From NCBI GenBank assembly GCA_023374025.1, contig SIJG01000165.1, positions 62,001 through 126,000 on the forward strand: a stretch of 64,000 nucleotides of DNA, given 5' to 3'. Origin of the DNA: Heterodera schachtii (Eukaryota > Nematoda > Chromadorea > Rhabditida > Heteroderidae). The notes beneath the pieces are model-generated. The model did no database searches. It was not told the DNA's origin and worked only from the letters and a program-made list of their open reading frames with translations. Shown here one piece after another: positions 41,555-55,680 of this stretch (positions are counted from its first letter, which is position 1; the number at the start of each line of letters is the position of its first letter). A program made the position numbers and the translations under genes.

Positions 41555-44500
41555 TATATAGACATCTTTTGGTTATTAAAAAGATAAACTCCAAAAATAA
41601 TTGTTTGTATTTTTTCAAGAAGATTTGTATTCGTTATTATTTCTTTTTTCTTGAAAATTTTTGCTTTTTCGTTATTCGATTTTTTTTTCATCGTATTTCT
41701 CATTTTTTTCATTATTCATTTAATTTTATTTATTGGAATTTAATAACAATGCAGGGAAAATAAAGCAACTTTAAATTAATTAAATTGACTGGGTTTCAAT
41801 TCATTTAAATAACATAACTAATAAACTTAGAAAATTAATTATATTTAATTATGAAATAGGTAGATATTAATACATTTTTCATTATAATTTTTTGTAAATA
41901 GTGTAAAATTTATGTTTTCAGATCATTTTTATTTGATTAATAATGTTGAACTAGTATGAAAATATTTTAACCTATATTCAGAAATATTATTTTAAATAAT
42001 GAATTTTACTAAAAAATTAAATAAATTATTTTCTTTTAAAGAATTAATATAATGGTAATATAAAAAAGGATGGTTTGCAAAGATGTTTGAATAAACTTCA
42101 TGTAATTTAATTTTATGTTAAATTTCAGTTAATTTACTTTTTTTGCTTTTGGCCGGGTATAAATAAACAGCAAGTTAAATTTTTAATATTGCACAAGTTT
42201 CTTAAATAATCAAGGTTTTTTAAAGTAAAATTTTATCTCTAATTATAATAACTAAATAAATGTTCAAAAAATAATACAAGAAAAAGCAACCTCAGAAATT
42301 AATAGAATAAAGAATAAAAAAACAGAAAAACTTTTATGACAATTCCTAAAAATTATAATTAATTATAACTTCAATCATAATTAAATATTAAATCTTAAAA
42401 ATATTAAATTAGAAATATTAGAAAAATAATTCTAAAGATTTAATCAGATATAAAACTTTGGAGAAAAATTTAAATACAAACTATTTAACCAAATCTTAAT
42501 TGGCGAACAAAATTCACGATCAACGCGAGAAAAAAAAAATAAAAAAAATAGAATAATAACTATTCAAAACTTTCATAATTTGTTATAATTTTTTGAAAAA
42601 TAACGTTATAATCTCTTCATTTATTTAAAATTTCAATTGAGTTTGGGTGATCATCAGATAATTTAGTATTTATGGTTACAAAGTGAATACAATATCAGAA
42701 ATATATACAATTATTTGAGTCTATGGTACAGGTGAATCTTTTTAATATCCAAACAATAAATTTAAACCAGAAAATCTTAACATATTTTAAAAAATATTAA
42801 ATTAAAATTAAATATAAATACAAAAAATTAAAATAATTGTGTTTGTTAAAGAAAGAAATATATTAATTAGGTAACATAGAAAAATTTCTCCTTCTGCGTC
42901 AATGAATGTTTCTTTGTCGATTAAACTGGCTGCAAATGACCATAATATATGTCAATAAAAATAAATATTGCAAGTACGAACTCTTTGAAAAACAGCTAAC
43001 TTTAACTTTAACTGAATGGTAAAAATATTGAAATTAACGTTAATGTTAAAAGGATCTGAAAATTGAATGTTTAAAATGAGTAAATAAATACGATTTCATT
43101 GTTGGAAGCATTTAAAATGAAAAATTATATATTTCGCAACAAGAATCAATCTTTACCAGAACTTGAATCAAATATACTTAAAAATACGCAGTTTTAATAT
43201 TTTAAAAATTATTGTTCAATTGTTAAATAAAGTAATAGACGACTAGTTAAGATTAATAATAATTTTATTGAAAGTTTTTCAATAATAACTAAAAAAAACA
43301 ATGTATTAACAAAATGATTTCTTGGCAAGCTTTCAAATGAAAAAAAGCATGATATTGAAGTCTGTGCTCATGAGTCAAAGCATATAAAATTTAAAATTAA
43401 CATTATTCAATATAAACATATAAACTTATTAAAAAAAGAATTGTGACCAGAAAAAATGCCTTAGTAATATAATAAATTGAAAATTAATTAAAACTAATTA
43501 GGCAATCATAAAAAACCAACTAATAACATAATATAGACTGATAGAGTTTATAAAGCGATGGACTTAAACTGACATAACATTTGCTATCATGCTGTATTCT
43601 CTTTATATTTAAGTTTTATTTTATTTAGTTTTTGTAAAAATTTTTGAATTTAAATTATCAGTACCCATTTTATAAGATTTCTCATTAGAAATTTAATTTA
43701 ATTTTTTAACCAAAAACATATTCGCTTCACTTATGTCCTGAATAATTAATTCCTTTGTACTATTATTCTTTTGGCTGATCGTGACTTGGTCTTCCTGATT
43801 TAGAGTAAAGTATTCAGAAGGATGTGCTTAATATAGATTATCAAAATAAATAAATTCCTCTTGAGGAAGATTCGGTAAAATAATTGGATATTCAAATTCT
43901 ATTTGTTAAAAGTTTTAATTTTGTTTAGTAGCCAATATTTAAAATAATTAATCAGGTGAACCTTTTACTGTTGCTTCAGTCAATAATAAGTACTATCAAC
44001 CGAATTTCAGTTGATTATTTCTCATAGTTTAAAAGCTAATTTAATCTTTTTAATAAAAGTCTTTCATGTAATCTCTAAATAATTTAATATATTAGTGCAA
44101 TATTAGTGTATTATTTCTCTCGATTCATTCGATAAATGATGCACAAAAATATTGACAAAAAAAGATTAATGTATTTTTCATATTGCATACTTTATAAATT
44201 TAAATAATGATATATTGTAATGGTGTTATTGTAAAAAAGATTGATAGTTAATAATTTTTATTAAAAATATATTTATACTTTCATATACTACTTTAAAAAG
44301 ATCAACCGTGTGATATTAATATTTTGAATTAGGTTCCGTTTGGGCTAAGAAGAAATTGGATTATGTTTTTTTAATCCATAATTTTCTTTTGATTATATAC
44401 ATTAGTGATTAGAACATCTTAAGTTTAGAATTGATAAGAATATTCGATTAAATAAATTGTTGAAATATGTAAATTAAGATAATTGATATTTATATTAGAT

Positions 44501-47500
44501 AACAATTTTTATCAAAGCACATCATTAAGTTATTTTAAAATTTTTCAATTTTAAGACAGAATATTACGTATAATTTATTTTTGTATAATATATTAAATAT
44601 AAAATCAATTTTAAAAAATAAAATACCATACGAGCGATCATTCAATCGAGTCTTTTTCCATGAAATGTGTCCCATTACAAATAATTAAACAGATTATTAA
44701 GAAAAAACAATAAAATATATTCATTGCATGATTAAAATCAACAGCTTCAAGCAAAGTGGGGCTGTAGTAATATATGAAAAAGAATGAATATATTAAATTA
44801 AGAACTCTTAAATTAACATAATAAGTCAACAGCAAACCAACTCCAATGAGTCACGAATGTAGTCATGAGCGAAATCACGAGATTAAAAGAAAATATATGA
44901 ACTTCAAAATGGGAGTCTAGAAAAGTTTATAATTATAAAAACTAACACTTCTTATCTATGGAAAAATATTTTAATAGATGGGAATGAAATCTGTTAAAAT
45001 ATATTAATCTTTATTTATTTTTTTGAATTAGAAGAAAAATTATTGTTCGTGAGCAACAATAATGTCAAAAAATAAAGAAAAAATAAAAAATAAATCCAAG
45101 TGAAAAATTTAAAAACAACAGTGACTAAAGAAAATTTTTTGAATTCTTTAAACTCAAATTTCATTCAACAAAAATTATCATTTGTATAAAAATAACAAAA
45201 AAAATTATTAAGAATTAATATCAAATATACTTATAATAGAGAAACAATAACTCATAAGCAACAAAGTTAGAAAAATAGATGTATATAATTATAACGGGAA
45301 AAGCAATAGTTAAATTCAAAAGGTATTTTTTTGTCGGAAATAAATAGTCAAAATAAAAAACCTTAAAACACAAAATTTATCTACATATTTAAAAACGAAT
45401 AATTTGTAACTAATATTAATTTAAAAAAATTCGTTAAAAGTGCAAGAATCGACTACGTAATTTTCTAAAAACTAGCCAAGAATACATTAAAAAACAGAGA
45501 ACTAACTTATTTATAATATATGGAAAACAGTGGTTAAAGTTTTCTTACTATTTTAATTAATTTTTCTATAATTTTATTTCCACTGAATAAATAATCTTAT
45601 ACAACTAAATTTTTTTTATTTTTATATGAAAGAAATAATTACTAATAAAAGAAACATATATCAACCCTTTGATAAAAGTATATAAATTTAAAACATAATA
45701 TATTTGGATGTAAATTTAGGGTAAAAAAGTTACTGAAACAACGAAAAAATTTTAAATAAAACATTTATTGAAATTTATAAATGCAACAAAAATGTCTCTT
45801 TTAAATAAATCTGTTAAGAAATTTTTTCCATTAAAATATTAAACCCCAATTTATTTAGAATAAAAATTTTCTTTATAAATTAATTCTGTATTATAAGATT
45901 TATACAAAAAATTCAATATTAATGTTCGTATATTTATTTTAAATTTAATAACAATTTATTTAATAAATTATCATGATAGTACACACAGCATTTTTGAGGA
46001 CACGAGAAAAAGAAAGGCCTCGAATTATTTAAAAACAACTTTCGAAAACATATTTTCTAAGAAAATTTATATTAAATAAATACAATTGAAAACATGGTTC
46101 AAAAATAATTGATGATAAAATTTAGCCTACAAACAACCTAATAAAAATTAAAATATTTATTTAATATTCGTATAAATTAAAGGTAAGTCCATGTTTTTAA
46201 TGATGATTATGTTAAATAAATACGATTAAAAATAAAAACATTAAATATTAGTACCATATATTTTATTCTGATATGCTTATATTAAATAAATACATTTTAA
46301 AATTAAATAAAGTCAACAATGAATGGCAACCAATATAGCCTTCCAGAGAACAAGAAATTGAATGATAGGAATTTTAATAAAAAAATTATGAAAGTACATA
46401 AACATGAGTACAGTTAAATTTAAATAACTGTTAAATACTTATTTATTAAAAAGATAAACATAAATAAAAATAAAAAGGCAATTTCACAAAAAAAGTTGAG
46501 ATAAAAAATTAAAAGTAAATAATATTGAAACAAAATGATAATGAGCAGGGGGTCAATTTGTAAAAGTAATAGGTAAAATTAAAATATAATCCGTGAAAGA
46601 ATATTTGACCGCAAAAATTCTTTTTAATTACAGTAAAAGGTATTAGTTAATAGAAGCAAAAAATGATTCTAGTTGATTGCATTATTCATCTTGTAATTAT
46701 TGCTTCAGCATTTAACAACGCACTTCGCGCATGTGATAGCAAATAATTACTATAATAATAATAATTTCAAACTATAAAAATATTATAACGCAAACGCATA
46801 AATAAATATTAATTCTAAAAATGAGAATTTGCAATATTTTTTAATAATAATAATAAAAATAAATTAACTTTATTAAAATAAAAGAAAAAAATTAAGCCGT
46901 AAATTTAAAAAAAACAATTCCAAAAAATATTAAGAAAATATTTATTATTTTAAAATTGAAATAATGGCAATATAAATAAAATAAGACATTGCAAAATGAT
47001 AAATTTTAACCATAAAAATCATAAGTTGAGAATGTGACGAGATATGCGTGGCTAAATGACGATCGCCGTCTAGCCAATAAAAATGAAAACAATCAATCAA
47101 TATAAAAAATCGAAAAATGATACTAGAAAATAAGCAAATAAATAAAAATCTAATTATGAACAGAATAATAAGGGAAAAACATATATTGAGGAGAGATTTG
47201 AGTTGAAAAATCATAATTGCGTGTAGAACATTTTATTTATCATAAGAATAAAATTTAAAATGAAAAACCTTAAAGCAACAACAGTCAGTGCAAGAATATA
47301 TTCCACTTTTTTTTATATACGTTATTATCTAAATGAAAAAATAATTATAAGATAAATGATAACACAGCTTTTTTTGAATTTTATTTTATCGAATACAAAA
47401 AAGAAAAAAATATATAATACAAAGACCTAATATTTATATATTCATAAATAAAGGCATGCAACCTAGATTGAAAATAAATTGAAAAGAACTTGGCCAAGAT

Positions 47501-48057
47501 AAATAACATGCATATAAATTAAAATGTTTATGTAATTATCATTTAATTCGAAAATTAGCTTATATAGAAAAAAAAATTCATAAAATGATTTTTTATGTTT
47601 CTTTTAAATATTATTTTCATCAAAATATTCTGAATATTTGTGTATTAAAATTAGTTCAAGAATAAATGTTAACACAATTATTAATCAATCTATTATTTAA
47701 GAATGAGATACAAAATATATAATTCTACAAAAAATTATAAAACATTTTTAATATATATTTGTATGGAGCCAAAGGGGCACAAAAACTAATTTTTTTTTGA
47801 GTTTTAAAACTTTTAAATGCATTTATTAAAGTATGAAAAAATTATTCATTCTCAAAATTCAGCATAAAAATATTGCAAGAAAATTAAAAAGAAACTTTAA
47901 TATTTGTAAAAAACATTTGAAAACTGTTTATGCAAAATATCAATAAATGCGCAGAACTTCTAATCTCACCGCAATGAGATGACTAATACTAAATGAATAG
48001 GTAAATTAGACTGATAATATACCTTAAATTACACTATTAGAATCTCAAAATTTGATA
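41555..48057. other. Long AT-rich tract
   Basis: No gene model. Weak protein-like pieces: about 42890-42960, 44833-44935 and 47029-47110 (plus strand, VENVTRYAWLNDDRRLANKN). None has both splice sites and a partner. The remainder is AT-rich with short A/T microsatellites. Confidence 0.45.
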
Positions 48058-48655
48058 CGGTATCACCCGTGGTGAGTCGTTCCACAAAAAGCTTAGTGTG
48101 GGCGTTCCACAAAAAAGCTCAGTGATTGATAAATTAAATAAATAAATTTAGTGATTCTTCACAAAACACGGTGCCGTCCGCTTAACCCTAATGTACGGCG
48201 CGACGCAAGTCATTTTCATTTTTTTTTAATTTTCCAATTTTCACAATACTTCTCGGCAATTTTCTCCATTTGTAGTCGACACAACGGACGCCATTAATAC
48301 CGTTTTGTAGAGATCATCGAGCTTTACAAAATAGTCGCTGGTACCGGCACGCTTAGCTTGGGTTGGCCATCGACAAAGGTTGGGGGCAAGTCTGAGGGCC
48401 CTCCGGCAGAGGTGCCCGATCCCTGACAGGCTCCAAGCGAATGGATCAAGAACCGGACCCGGCCAGGAAGATAGCCCTTGAAAAACTGAACAAAAAATGT
48501 TTCTTAACCGGGCTGGTCCGGGTTCCGGATCAGGCAATTTTAATGCCCCGAAAGTGGTGTGATAGACTTCCGGAAAATGGCCAATCAATCACTGAGCTTT
48601 TTGTGAAACGCCCACACTGAGCTTTTTTGTGGAACGACCTAGCACCGGTATCACC
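48058..48655. mobile_element. Mutator-like TIR element with 10-bp target duplication
   Basis: CGGTATCACC at 48058-48067 is repeated exactly at 48646-48655. Such 9-10-bp duplications are characteristic of Mutator-like elements. The enclosed 578 bp has ~55-bp inverted ends, each made of two ~25-bp copies of CGTTCCACAAAAAGCTYAGTG (starts 48078 and 48103 on the left). The interior from 48241 to 48583 is strikingly GC-rich and open on the minus strand for 115 codons, but with no family I recognise and no upstream gene structure. Within it, 48443-48537 is a smaller inverted repeat (AAGAACCGGACCCGGCCAG and its near complement). No MULE transposase. It could carry captured host sequence, as Pack-MULEs do. 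Confidence 0.75.
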
Positions 48656-51600
48656 AAATACTCAATTTATTAAACATAAAAAAAATTTCAAAAAGTAAAA
48701 TCATAAAAATATTAATTTCATTAATATTTTTATTATTTGAATTTAATGAATAGAAATATTATGGATTCAAATTTTATGAGAATATACATTTAAAAACTTA
48801 AAGATTTAATAATAATATGTTTATTGGACAAACCTCTACACTTAAGATAATTAAAACTTTAAGATTAAACATTATGAACAGCTAAAAGTTATAATAGTGG
48901 TTTAATTATAATTGATTGTTAAACAATGAGACGAATACGAATTTAAATAATTAATCAGTTAAACCTATAAATATTATAAATTTTATTATTTTATTATAAT
49001 CCCAAAAAATTTTATAAGTATCTACCTAATATTTTTTATTTTAAAGAAGAAAATTTCATTTATTTAAAATAAAATAATCAAAAATATATAGATAATTTAA
49101 AACAGAAATTAAATCGTAAAATAAGCTTAGCATTAAAACATATATTATATTATAATTCAAATATTACAATGGGATAGAATTATACGATTTTGAAAAATGT
49201 TTAGATATTAATATTATTATTTGCAAACCATTTTGAAATGAATTTAAAAAAGAATCATAGAAATGAAAGACATCTTCTTAAGAATAATTATAAAATACGA
49301 TTGAGATAAATATAATATTGATGATATACATTTAACAAAAGTTAAATAAAATTTTTAAAGAAATTACCTTTAAAAATATTCATTATTAGCAATTAATTAA
49401 AATTATAGAAGTTATAAATATATTCTAAAATTACTAAAATCTAATTATATTGACAAATATTTAAATACATAAACAAGACTTAACTTAATAAATTACATTA
49501 AATATAAATTTTAATTTGTTATTTTAAAAGTTAACAGAAAAATCATTAATATGTATTATTTATATTCATTAGTCCATTTTGGAATAAAAAATTTAAAATG
49601 ACATAACCGAAGATGGCTTCCTTTTCAACAAAAGCTAAATACGAGAATAAATATGTATAATCATTTTAATAAATATATCAGATAAACAAATTTAATCTTA
49701 TATTAATGAGAAAAAAAACGAAAATTACTTAAACTATCTAAATTATATAAAATATCAAATGAATTAAATGATATATAATGAAATAAATCATATTAAATTA
49801 TAATTGCTTGTTTATCCTTACAAAAAACTTGAAGCTCATTTCGTCGATTCAATCGTTTGGAGACATGAAGATTCAAAATATATGGTCAAATACTTAATTA
49901 AATTATATTATATTTTTTATGAGAAGTAATAAAAAAAATACAATATTTTTTTACAAAAAAAAACTAAAAACACATAATTTTATATACTTATATAAATACA
50001 TTATATTTGAATATATTTATTTAATCGTAAATTAATTTAAAAAAATATTATTTCAACAATAGAAGGAGGACAATGATTAAAAAGAGTGCATAAGCGAATG
50101 GAAAAGCGAAAATGCGAAGATTATTGTATTAAGTTTGACGAATATATACATTTTAAACGAAATATTAAATCGAAAATGTAAAATAAATAAATAGTAAAAA
50201 AAATGAGCATAAAATAAAAACACATATCAGATGAGAAGTGGAAAAAAACAAGAACTTGAACATTTACTTTATTGTGCTATGAAAAGAATTAATAAAGAAA
50301 TAAAAAGCTAAACATTTTTAATGAAAACAACTTCAGAAATATAAATATGCAAATTAGAAAAATGAACAAAAATATAAAAATCAAAGTTTAGAAATTTAGC
50401 AGGTTTTTTATTTAGTTTTAAATAATATATGAATAATAAAAATATACTTGAAAAAAATCACACAAAATAGATAAATAAACAAATAGCTGCCCAATTTATA
50501 TTCATTTTTGAATTTCCCTGGTTAAGGAAAGAATATTACTTACTTAAAACTGAACAAAAAGGATTCAGTTCATTATCTATCAAAAAAATAATCTTTATTA
50601 TTTTAAAATATAAAATATCTATTAATATAATGATTGGTGGGAAATATATAAAATTTATCATTTAAAAGCAAACCGTTAATGATTGGGATTTTGTGATAAT
50701 TTTAAACGTTGTACTGAGCTTATTTATAAATAACATTAGCAACCTTCTGTCAAAAGTATTTAAAAAACTTTAGATGGAAATTATAAGAAATTGCATTTTT
50801 TGTTAATAAAATTATCCAATAAAAAATATATATCTAATCCAGATGACGACAAAATACCGAAGATTAAGAAAAACTTTAGTGGAAAAAACATTTGGTTTAT
50901 GATTTTCAAAAATAAATTTCAACAAAAAGCCAAAACATTATCATTATGTCTTTGGATAAATTACTAATTTATAATAAATTCAATAAAGTCACGTTAAATA
51001 AAGGTTTTAATTTAAATACAATTCAATTCTTTATTTCAAATATTGAGTTTTGGTTGCGATAAATTCCCATGTTTGATCATATTTTTTAGAATATTTTATT
51101 ATTATTAGATTATAATAAGCCAAAAGTAATTTGAGTGATTAATTTCAAAATTTCTATTCAATTTCCGTGACAAAAAAAATTGACGATTATTCGTGCTTAT
51201 TACCAAAAATATTCCCAGACAAGATTTATTAATAAATTAAGAGCAAAATTTTTTTTGTAAATGCAAAACCAAAGGGTCATAATTTTGGTTTTTAATTTCA
51301 AAATTAATTTTTGTTAACTTTTAGCATATTCAAATTATGAATTTTAAATATTCGCCTAATTTCCGAGGCTCAAATCGAAATTTTTCTTAAATACTATGAT
51401 TTCGAATTAATATTTACTAGCATTCAACTGGATTAAATTTATAAATTTCAATAAACATTACTCTATTATATCCGAGATAAATTAAATCATATAATTTTCT
51501 ATTGATAAATTGCTTATTTTTGATGTGACTACTTTAATTTATCATTCATAAAATTTCTTTAGTTTGAATATTGTTCTTATAATTAATTATAAAAAATAAT

Positions 51601-54600
51601 GAGGAAGAGATCAAAAACATAAATATCTTTTTATTCTGCATTAACTAAATAATTTTTTTTAATTTTACAAAAAATTGTATTTACATGTTTTGTTCATCAA
51701 ATAAAAAAAGAAGTTCCCGAAAATTAAGCATGTGATTTTAAAGAAAAGCATGTATAAAATTTTATTATTGGGTTATGAATTTTCGGAGTAATGAAATGAC
51801 AAAGCAATATTACACAATGATTATAATTAAATTAAATAAGTTTCATAAAATATACTAATTATTAAAATAATTTTACTATGAGACTTTTATAAGCATCAAT
51901 AAACATGAAAATGAAACAAATTAAATTTTAATTACTTACTCAAAATCTAATTTTAAATTAATTTTTCAAATTTTCTATAAAATGCATCTTTCTTTTATAT
52001 TAAAAAACATATGCAAATTTGATTAACATTCATAAATATATCATTTATCGCGTTAATAACATTACCATTTCTTACTGCTGAAGACATTAATAAGTCAGTT
52101 AAAAGATACAAACATTTTTCTATAAATAATGAAGCTATTTCAACAAACTAATATGATAAACATACTTATCTATATAAATTAGGCTAGAAGAATAAGATTA
52201 TAGAAAAATAAGTTTATTTATACATGGGGAGTTTATAAAACTTATTATTTCACAATAAGGAAGATTATTCAAAAATCTATATTCTTTAAAAGTAATCATT
52301 AAATGTATTAAGTTTCAATTTTCAAAATAAAGCTAAACTTCAATCTACATTTTAATAAAATTACAATAAAATGAATATTTTTATAGAAATAAATATATTA
52401 ATTTACGATAAATAAAAAAAACCTAAAAAAGAAAGAGAATCAAAGAATCTAAATCAAAGTTAAATAATGGCCTCCTATGTATCTGCAGCGCCTCCTTACC
52501 ACGGAACTGCCCTACTTCGCATTCCTTTAAATGCTCGGGAAGAATTTTAAAATAATAAATCAAAAATAAATAAATTGCTAATAACTAAATGACATAGGCC
52601 TATATTCATAGCAATAATTGTTTATAGTTAAATTTTATTCAGCATTTAGTGGTCTTTTTTTTACCGTGATAGGATATTCTTTTATATTTTTAAGGGTTTC
52701 ATATTGCAGACTTAGGACATAATACGCATACTAATCGATTATGAGATAAAAAATATCGAAAAATAATAAATTAGAATGAATTAAAACGTAATAAAAAAAT
52801 AAAATTATGTTTAAATCAAGCTTTGGATTAAAATTATCGTATTAGGAATAAAACAATGAATGTAAATGTCTTCAACAAAATAAAAAATTTCTGAAAAAAT
52901 AGCTTAAAACATATAAAATATTAAATTTAAAAAAACCATTAAAAAAAGATCCTGTAAAATTATTAAAAATTTTTATAATAAAGCATTAAATAACTGAAAA
53001 TTTTAAAATAAGTATCTAAACGCTGATCATTATCTTGTGCAATAATTAAAAAATGAATTTTCTTTTAACTAATTATACTTAATAATCTAAAAATAATTTT
53101 ATTTAATTTGAAAAATAATCCTAAATACACATTCTTTAATATTTCAGAATTAATCATATGAATACAAACACGCAAGATTATCTATCATTGGAATCAAAAA
53201 GTCGTGTTTTTTAACGAATATGCTAAGAATTGTTTACCAATTTATTATTAAAAAAATAAAAAACAACATGTTAATTAATAAAATAAATAAATTACTTTTT
53301 ATGAAACTACCCTGCACAACACGAATTATAAATAAAAAAGTTTTTTTTATTTTCAAAATCTAATAATAAATAATAATAACAAAAAGTGACCAATAATAAA
53401 AACATATATTAAATTAAGAAAACAGAAACAAAAAAGAAGAATTGAATCTCTGCTTTACCACACTGAAACTGTATTTCGACATGAAGTAATGATTAGAGAT
53501 AGTTTTTTAAAAAAAGTTATGTGCTATATAGTAAGTTAAAAATAAAAATGAATATGACCATTTATATGAAATATACCAAAACTAAATATATATTAAGAAA
53601 AATAGACAAAAATTATAAATTTTGTGATTTTTGTGCTTCAAAATTAGTTGTAACAAAAATAAATTAAAAAATGGAAAAATAATAATGCAAAAGACTAATA
53701 GATATTATACATTAACTGTTCAAGATATGAATGAAAATTGAGTATAATTCATTATAAACGGTCGAATATACATCCCTTCAAAAAAATTTAGCAATTCAAG
53801 AAAATATTAAAAAACTATAAACAATTGTTAATTTTTATTTATAGCTTAATCATATTAAACTCAATCATAAATTATAATTAATATAATAGTATTGTTAAAA
53901 ATTAGTACCCAGTTTTGATTAATCGAATTTTTTCTTCCCAAAATAATTTTTGCCTTTTTCGCATTTTTCAGAATTTTGTTTTGTTTTTTGATATATAGTA
54001 TTTTTATGCACCTATAGAAATAAAAAACACAAATTAATCAATCAAATTATAAAGAATTTTTTTATAAAACTGTTTTTTGATAATAATACAAAAAATAGGG
54101 ATATTTAAAGAATAAAATTTTTGAAGATTCATAACATGGAGAAAAAATTAAATTATAAATGCTATTCATACTTTGCAATCTTTTTTTTACGAATAAATGT
54201 TTCACAATAAGATTACCTAAATAAAGCTTAAGAATAAAAAAATTATTCATTATAATGGAATCCATGACAGCATTTAATTGCCACGAGACAATTTATTATT
54301 TAACGTTTTTGGTAAATTAAAAAAATTAAACCTAACAACATTATAAAAATATGCATCTATTTTTTATTTAAGGCATTATATTATCAAAATGATAAATTTT
54401 TAAATGCAATACTTTTATTAAATTGAATTAATTATCTAATTTCTATTTAAACAATTTAAAAGTACTAATATGTTAAAACAACAACTTAAAGCTGTCAAAG
54501 CAAAAATTTTAATAAAATATAACAACAATAAATTAAACTAATAAAGAATATATAGTTAATATTTCAAAAAAAAAATATGAATTATTAAATTGATTTATGA

Positions 54601-55560
54601 AGCTTCTCATAATGAATATATGGTCATCCTTTTTTAAATTACAATAACTTTAAAAAACAATTTGTTTTGAAAACTGAAAAACTATTTTAAATAATGAAGT
54701 ATCATATCAAATGAAAATATTTAATATTATGTTTTTTTAAAGCAATTTTCATATGTTTATTCTATAAAAAATATTTAAATTTCTATAAAAATTTAAAAAA
54801 TAAATTTAAAAATCCAAAAATTTTAAATGCAAAATTTTCTATTATTTAAAAAACATTTAGGGACTCAGATGGCAATTATAATTAAAGAAAATTCGCCTTT
54901 TTACAAGTAATTTGTAAATATATTTAGAAATGAAGCTGATTGATATTTGAAGCGTGTAAATAACTATTATATTTAAAGACCAAATTTAAAAGAATTTTAT
55001 GTCCAATTATTTATTTTTAGTTATGCAAAAGCTAAGCAATAATTATGAGAATATTGAAATTCTAGCATAATAATTAATTTCAAAATTAACGCCTCGCAGC
55101 CTCAGAATTGTTTATTATTAAATGTGATACTTCTGACAAATGTTAAGATCTACTTTCTGCAATCTAGAACATTTTTTTCACCTTGGTTCATTTCTTTTCA
55201 ATCACTATAATTCAAGAAGTGATTTTTTGAATATTAAAAAAATTAATTTCATTTTTAACATGAATACTGTTAAAATTCGTCTTCATTTAAATGGCAAAAA
55301 TAATATACTTTAGTTCAAAAATCGTTTATTTTGTGCTTTACTTAATATTAATCGTTTCCTTAATTATTCAAGGTTAGTACTTTGCTTTCTTAAATTATTT
55401 TCAAGCTTATTTTTTAGATGAATATTAATTGGTGAGTTAAAAATTTCTTCTAAATTACCAATCGAATTTTAGGCTGGAAGAAACGAAAAAATAAACAATT
55501 TTTACCCAATAATTGCTTTAATAATTTCGCTAATAAAATAATATATACAAGTTTATTAAT
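48656..55560. other. Long AT-rich tract
   Basis: No convincing gene. A GC-richer island at about 52468-52545 has a TATCTGCAG acceptor on the plus strand (PPYHGTALLRIPLN frame) and an alternative minus-strand frame (HLKECEVGQFRGKEALQIHR) with a GTAAGG donor. A 54255 ATG frame (MESMTAFNCHETIYY) precedes a GTAAAT donor. All are single, unsupported islands. Confidence 0.45.
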
Positions 55561-55680
55561 TAGAGCTCCGAATTTTGTAATGTCGGGACCGGGGCCGAGA
55601 CTTGAAAAATAGACCAGGGACGGGACTCCCGGTCCCAACTTTTGGGCAGGGGCTCCGCCGGGCTGGGACTTTTTAAAAAT
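55561..55680. mobile_element. Solitary hAT-like terminus and GC-rich array
   Basis: Starts TAGAGCTCCGAATTTTG and continues with GTCGGGACCGGGGCCGAG, GGGACTCCCGGTCCC and CTCCGCCGGGC words. The terminus fits the TAGAG-CCGR type of the other elements. No second end is visible. Confidence 0.4.

Noticed and set aside
48241..48588. Possible ribosomal protein P0 fragment in the Mutator-like element
   Set aside because: Only a SDYFVKL-like seven-residue match; the sequence after it does not follow P0.
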